Shown one piece after another: positions 58,463 to 64,000 of a stretch of DNA of 64,000 nucleotides. Source of the DNA: Glomus cerebriforme (taxonomy: Eukaryota; Glomeromycota; Glomeromycetes; Glomerales; Glomeraceae). Below the pieces are notes generated by a model that saw nothing but the letters and a program-made list of their open reading frames with translations, made no database searches and had not been told where the DNA came from. The stretch covers positions 248,714-312,713 of the forward strand of contig QKYT01000053.1 in the NCBI GenBank assembly GCA_003550305.1, given 5' to 3'. Position numbers and translations under genes: made by a program. Numbering within the stretch: the first letter of the stretch is position 1; each line of letters opens with the position of its first letter.

Positions 58463-59864
58463 TTAAAAAAAATAATTTTTTTTTTTTTTAAGACAAGTTA
58501 AACGTATTTATTGTATATGATGTCAAATGATGAATACATTCTATAAATTACGTATACATCCTCTAAACAGAAAAATGTAACTTGCCGTNCCAGGTTATCA
58601 GTTTGTAAAGATGAAAATTGAAAACAAATTTCCCTTAGCACGAGTGGCCCTTACGCTCTACCTCAAACCTGCCGACCCTGTACCAATGTAATTATCTAGA
58701 TTAATACTATCTACTTGTCTATCTACCCTATTTTGATCTACTAAATTACAATTTATATTACTATTACTATGATTACCATTTAATTTGCAACTACTATTAC
58801 CCATCAAATCCTTCCCAAGGTCCACAAACTGCAGTAACTCTTGGCTATGCATACTTTGGATCTTATCTGCCAAATAATGTATCTTTTTGAAGAAAAACTT
58901 TTTGTGAGCAATTCCTTTGTGAACGAAATCCTGGACCGCTTGAAAACCTATCATAGCAACTTGTTGGATCCTAGTCACTTTATTCAGAATTGGATGCTTA
59001 AATTCGTCATAAGGTGTATTATTTTGGTAATATGCTATTTTCTTGTTGTAAGAGAGATCATTGGTAAGGGATACACGTGAAAGACGTGGATTGGATGAAG
59101 AATTCCTGTTAGATTCCCATTCTTTAACTGCTATATATCGTGATCTCCAAAGGTGATCGTAAAAGTTCTTGATAAATACTGAAATAAATCTGTCCATAAT
59201 TTGAAATGAAATGTTAAGTGAATGTGTAATTTGAGTAAGAGAATCATGTGCGGATAAGCTGACGATTGAACGTAAGAGATAGTATGATAAGACATTATTC
59301 CCATTATTGTCAATTATATCGAATGAAGAAAAAAATTTTGAGAATCAATCTTTGAGTGAAGTAATAATGCATTTGGCTCTATCTGGATCTTTATGTAGAT
59401 GAGTAAGCTATTCATCTAATTGTTGAGAAATAGTATTGATGGATGAGCTTTGTATGGTAAACCAAATGTGCTTGAGTTCAGGACAGACTGTTAAATGGTA
59501 GAGGGTCTCCCTTTCCTGAGAACAGTAGATACACTTAAATGATAGGTAGAGATCTGGATCTCTTTCAGCCATAAGAGCACCCACTGGTAATAGTAAGTTC
59601 GATAGTTTTAACCTATGCACAAAAGATTTGTGAATATCACTGTTAAAACATAAGTTGTTATTGCATGTCATAAAGAAAGACCATACAAAAGACTATTTAG
59701 CGAAAGGATATGTTGAATCATAAAGATCCTGGTTATAGTATAAGGAAGCCCATTCCGCACTTATAGAGATGTTGTGTAGAAGTTTTAAAAATCTTCTTGG
59801 ATTGCTATCAACAGATGTATCACCATTCCATGTAAGTGAGTGAGGAAGTTAAAAAAAATAATTT
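58463..59864 (-). mobile_element. 5'-truncated LINE (non-LTR retrotransposon) with poly(A) and 16-bp target duplication
   Basis: The minus strand carries the end of a reverse transcriptase ORF2: at about 59520-59620 the translation GALMAERDPDLYLSFK is followed by the RT-associated zinc knuckle CIYCSQERETLYHLTVCP. Further downstream is a tail (58658-59197) with FYDHLWRSRYIAVKEWE, typical after the zf-RVT domain. A T run at 58479-58489 on the plus strand is the poly(A) tail. Identical 16-mers TTAAAAAAAATAATTT flank the insert at 58463-58478 and 59849-59864. The RT and endonuclease domains are missing, so it was truncated on insertion. One or more in-frame stops separate the two coding blocks. 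Confidence 0.85.
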
Positions 59865-60544
59865 ATTATTATACTGCAATTATACATTATTATGATTATT
59901 ATATATAATAATTTGTCATCCTATATTCCATATTTTTAATATAAATAAAATTTTAATTTAGTTTAATATAACTAAAAATATTGTTTTTCTTTTGTAAAGA
60001 CAAGCGGATAAGCTTAAATTTATTGAGTATAATTTATATTGTAAAATGATAACTACCTAACATTTAATGTTTTAACCAAAATACATTTTCTTTTCCTACT
60101 GCAAGGTAGAAATATGCTGCTTATCACACTTATGTCATATAGATTCTCAGAATGAGGTCATATTACCAAACCTTCTTAGATAATATATGCTCTGAATCTT
60201 CCTCATATTTTAGTACCAGAGACCAATAAATAATTCCTTTAATTAGTTTATTTGAATCTTCTCTTAAAATAACTGATAAAATGGATTTTTAAATTAGCTC
60301 AAAACATTAATAAATTTATAAAAGTTGACTAGGATTCTGAACAATATATGAATAGGTAGAATTTGAGTTTGCATAGAAAATTTTTACCCCTAGTGAGATT
60401 TTTTTTTGCTTATTTAAAGGGTTAAATTTAAAATAGTCAGTATTTTATATGCGTAGCAGGACATATAAATTTGATAACTCAGTAATGTGTTTGTATAGCA
60501 GAAACTTATTTTGGAATATACAGAATATATTGTATGATGTCAAA
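59865..60544. other. AT-rich spacer
   Basis: No gene or repeat end recognised. Confidence 0.5.
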
Positions 60545-61728
60545 TATAGTACTCCGAATGGTTCTGGTTCAAACCGGAAACTGAATCGAAACTGGCCAAA
60601 ATTCCGGTTCGGTTCAGTTCAGTTTCTGGAACCGGAACTGAAACTTAATAAAAAAGTGAAAAATGCAAAATTTTGAATAATTCGGCATGCACTGATTCAT
60701 AAAATATGAAATATAGCTCATTCGAATCGTCTCAATGTGACGAAGCGAATGGTAGTAAAAGCAAAATTCTAGCATCGATATTTCGGTCGCTATAGACAAA
60801 AACGTAAATTTCTTTAAGTATGATTTGCTGACGAAGTATTGATGCTAGAGACATGAATTTAGTGTCATTCGACGCGTCTCGATGAGACGATTCCAATGAG
60901 CTATAAAACGTCAACATAGGATCACTAGAAAAGGAGTAAAGTCAACGGTTCCAAAAATTTGGAATTTTAAATTTCAAAAATTTCAAAATGNCNACTCCNA
61001 CTTTATATTTGATATTGTGCACCATCCAGTGATCCAAATTTGATAAAACATAGCTTGTTGGAATCGTCAATTCAATACGCATCAAATGGTACTAAAATTA
61101 ATATTCTGGAATTAATTCATTAATCGCCACTAATGATGTATTAGATAAAAGCATTAGGACACAATTAGCATTGATATATCATCGCTAGAGATCTGAATTT
61201 AGTACCATTCGATGCGTCTTGAATAGATGATTCCAANAAGCTATGTTTTATCAAATTTGGATCACTGGATGGTGCACAATATCAAATATAAAGTCAGAGT
61301 CGGCATTTTGAAATTTTTGAAATTTAAAATTCCAAATTTTTGGAACCGTTGAAGTTACTCATCTTCTAGTAATCCAATATTGACATTTTATAGCTCATTG
61401 GAATCGTCTCATCGAGACGCGTCGAATGACACTAAATTAATATCTCTAGCATTGATACTTCGTCAGCAAATCGTACTTAAAGAAATTTACATTTTCATCG
61501 ATAGCGACCGAAATATCAATGCTAGAATTTTACTTTTACTACCATTCGCTTCGTCACATTGAGATGATTCAAATGAGCTATATTTTATGTTTTATAGATC
61601 AGTGCATGCCGAATTATTCAAATTTTCACATTTTTCACTTTTTTATTAAGTTTCAGTTCGATCTAAACCAAAATTTTCAATTCCAGTTCCAGAACCAAAC
61701 CAAACTGAACCGTTCAGAGCACTAGTCA
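60545..61728. mobile_element. 1.2-kb palindromic (fold-back) element
   Basis: The whole stretch is an inverted repeat centred near 61148, with arms of about 550 bp meeting at a short diverged centre. Paired blocks include 'cggcatgcactgat' / 'atcagtgcatgccg', 'gacgcgtctcgatgagacg' / 'cgtctcatcgagacgcgtc', and 'gatccaaatttgataaaaca' / its complement. The same 60-codon open frame (SSLESSHRDASNDTK) lies on the minus strand at 60732-60917 and the plus strand at 61380-61562; it is a by-product of the palindrome, not a gene. The ends carry 'gaaccgg'/'ggttc'-rich words. Several isolated Ns in the arms suggest assembly difficulty. Confidence 0.88.
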
Positions 61729-62135
61729 AATATTTTAAAAATATATCCCTTAAAATTAAAGACATGTAAACAAAAATTAACATGTAAATTTAATATGTGA
61801 CAGTGTAACAAAATCTAATCTATTTTTATATGTAACAGTGTAATAAATAAAAATTTAACCTATTTTTATACATGATCGTGTAATGAATTATACATAATTG
61901 CATAACAAACTTTTACATAATAAAGTCTAAAATGTATACGCGTTTGTGTAATACTAAAAATGATATATAGAAGTTGAAAACAGGGGGTAGAAAGAAGAAA
62001 AAATGTTTTTTTTTTCCAAATTTTTGTTTTTACAATACCATTTCTGCATCAATTATTAAAAGTTGCATCTATTTTATTAGTAACTTTTTTACAATTTTTA
62101 ATATTTTTTTATAGTAAAATTTGACATTTTTTAAC
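61729..62135. other. AT-rich spacer
   Basis: Contains three diverged short repeats of 'aacagtgtaa' / 'atgatcgtgtaatgaat' type (about 61798-61890). No gene. Confidence 0.45.
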
Positions 62136-62139
62136 TGTT

Positions 62140-62462
62140 GTATATTTTTAAAATTTGAATATTATATGCAATTTTGTTTGCTTTACAACTTTAATTAATC
62201 TCAAAAAGTAGGTTTTGATTGCGAATTTTAAGTTTAATATAGAGAAACTGCTAAAAATGTGAAATTGGAGTACAAAAGTTAATTATGAGCCTTAATTATC
62301 TGTTATATACTTTTGAAATTTGAAAATTATATGTAATTTTATTTGCTCTACAACTTTACTTAATTTCATAAAGTAGAAGTTGAATGCCGATTTTGAGTTT
62401 AATATAGAGAAACTACAAATTTTATTTAATATATATAAGTTACAAAATAGCAGAGCCAAATT
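62140..62462. repeat. Tandem duplication, 165-bp period, two copies
   Basis: 'attatatgcaattttgtttg' at 62161 recurs as 'attatatgtaattttatttg' at 62326. Both are followed by 'ctacaactttaatta'-like, 'aaagtag', and 'tttaatatagagaaact'. Identity is imperfect. Confidence 0.75.
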
Positions 62463-62872
62463 TTCTTAAGTCATAATGAGAGTTTACTTAGCAGAGTTGA
62501 AAATAGTTTATTTATTAATTATAGTAAATTTTGAAATTTTTATCTGACCTATACATAGATTGTTCAGAATCCTAGCTGACTGCTAATACTAACTTTCAGA
62601 AATAACTAAAAATATTATTATTAATTTAAAGAGTAAAAAATAATTTATATTCATGAAATAATAATAAAAACAATTAGTTTATTATTATTTAATATATATA
62701 GCAAGTAAAGAAAATTGCCTAGGTAATTGTCACTTAAGTATTTATCACTTGGATGATCATCACCTGAGTTTTTTTTCAAATATGTCACATGATATATAGG
62801 CTGATTTTTTTAACTTAGCTAATTTTTTAATCAGCTAAACAAATTTTATTGTAAAAGATTTTTTAAAAAAAA

Positions 62873-63787
62873 NNNNNNNNNNNNNNNNNNNNNNNNNNNN
62901 NNNNNNNNNNNNNNNNNNNNNNNNNNNNNNNNNNNNNNNNNNNNNNNNNNNNNNNNNNNNNNNNNNNNNNNNNNNNNNNNNNNNNNNNNNNNNNNNNNNN
63001 NNNNNNNNNNNNNNNNNNNNNNNNNNNNNNNNNNNNNNNNNNNNNNNNNNNNNNNNNNNNNNNNNNNNNNNNNNNNNNNNNNNNNNNNNNNNNNNNNNNN
63101 NNNNNNNNNNNNNNNNNNNNNNNNNNNNNNNNNNNNNNNNNNNNNNNNNNNNNNNNNNNNNNNNNNNNNNNNNNNNNNNNNNNNNNNNNNNNNNNNNNNN
63201 NNNNNNNNNNNNNNNNNNNNNNNNNNNNNNNNNNNNNNNNNNNNNNNNNNNNNNNNNNNNNNNNNNNNNNNNNNNNNNNNNNNNNNNNNNNNNNNNNNNN
63301 NNNNNNNNNNNNNNNNNNNNNNNNNNNNNNNNNNNNNNNNNNNNNNNNNNNNNNNNNNNNNNNNNNNNNNNNNNNNNNNNNNNNNNNNNNNNNNNNNNNN
63401 NNNNNNNNNNNNNNNNNNNNNNNNNNNNNNNNNNNNNNNNNNNNNNNNNNNNNNNNNNNNNNNNNNNNNNNNNNNNNNNNNNNNNNNNNNNNNNNNNNNN
63501 NNNNNNNNNNNNNNNNNNNNNNNNNNNNNNNNNNNNNNNNNNNNNNNNNNNNNNNNNNNNNNNNNNNNNNNNNNNNNNNNNNNNNNNNNNNNNNNNNNNN
63601 NNNNNNNNNNNNNNNNNNNNNNNNNNNNNNNNNNNNNNNNNNNNNNNNNNNNNNNNNNNNNNNNNNNNNNNNNNNNNNNNNNNNNNNNNNNNNNNNNNNN
63701 NNNNNNNNNNNNNNNNNNNNNNNNNNNNNNNNNNNNNNNNNNNNNNNNNNNNNNNNNNNNNNNNNNNNNNNNNNNNNNNNNNNNNNN
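62873..63787. other. Assembly gap (915 N)
   Basis: Uninterrupted N flanked by A runs. The open frame spanning it is an artefact. Confidence 1.
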
Positions 63788-64000
63788 AAAAAAAAAAAAA
63801 AAAAAGAACTGAGAAAACAAACCTATACTAAAAACAAAATTCGATGATATACAAATTCCACTTTATTTTTTTACTACTCAAATTTTTACCTACAAAGATA
63901 CATTTTTTTCAATTTTTTTTTGTCTTTAGTTTCACTTTTTTAAAGTTTATAACTATTATAAATATCTGTAATGTTTTATTTTTTACTTTTCAATATATTT

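Noticed and set aside
60732..61562. Two matching 60-codon frames as a duplicated gene
   Set aside because: They are mirror images within a palindromic element; no start context, introns or other coding support.
62846..63820. Open frame of 324 codons on the minus strand
   Set aside because: It consists almost entirely of N.

Overview
The window looks like nuclear DNA of an early-diverging, AT-rich fungus. An arbuscular mycorrhizal fungus (Glomeromycotina, Rhizophagus-like) is my best guess; this is inference from style, not from a marker gene. Supporting points are split genes with short introns (about 50-120 nt, GTAAGT-like donors, TAG acceptors), very AT-rich and T-tract-rich spacers, a mitochondrial ClpB of the fungal Hsp78 type, and many decayed DNA transposons (hAT, Tc1/mariner, CACTA-like) with MITEs and fold-back elements. 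There are no operons and no Shine-Dalgarno signals. Two long runs of N (14894-15874 and 62873-63787) are assembly gaps, and both lie in repeat-rich sequence.

Layout. 0-3.7 kb: repeats (a helix-turn-helix transposase remnant, a 201-bp MITE, a 1-kb fold-back element). 3.8-8.6 kb: a small uncertain gene, an uncharacterised 541-aa five-exon gene, and a POLE3/Dpb4-like histone-fold gene. 8.6-20 kb: a transposon graveyard containing a CACTA/Tnp2-like transposase remnant, a large inverted repeat around the first gap with 187-bp tandem units, a Tc1-like transposase pseudogene, a broken multi-exon gene and a 102-bp MITE. 20.1-39.8 kb: a compact gene island with VPS18 (-), UQCC2-like (+), mS34 (-), NOPCHAP1-like (+), TRDMT1/DNMT2 (-), an unknown S/T-P-rich protein (-), HSP78 (+), TFIIH subunit TFB2/GTF2H4 (-), an RFC small subunit (-) and a small membrane protein (+). 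39.8-43 kb: hAT remnant. 43.1-46.5 kb: a GRF zinc finger / HARP-like / SNF2 helicase gene, almost all in one 3-kb exon. 47.1-48.2 kb: DODA-type extradiol dioxygenase. 49.2-52.5 kb: IQGAP-related RasGAP. 53.4-54 kb: DUF202 membrane protein. 54-64 kb: AT-rich desert with a hAT remnant, a pogo-like MITE, a 5'-truncated LINE with poly(A) and target-site duplication, and a 1.2-kb palindrome.

Function. The genes are housekeeping genes of unrelated pathways: vacuolar tethering, complex III assembly, mitochondrial ribosome, mitochondrial disaggregase, box C/D snoRNP assembly, tRNA methylation, TFIIH, clamp loading, replicative polymerase epsilon and fork remodelling. Several pairs are divergent with short shared promoters (VPS18/UQCC2-like 175 bp, mS34/NOPCHAP1-like 131 bp, unknown gene/HSP78 about 168 bp). 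Nothing resembles a bacterial-style defence or secondary-metabolism cluster. The most notable items are the GRF-HARP-SNF2 gene with a repeat-built tail, a candidate 2-nt microexon in the DUF202 gene, and the large palindromic elements.
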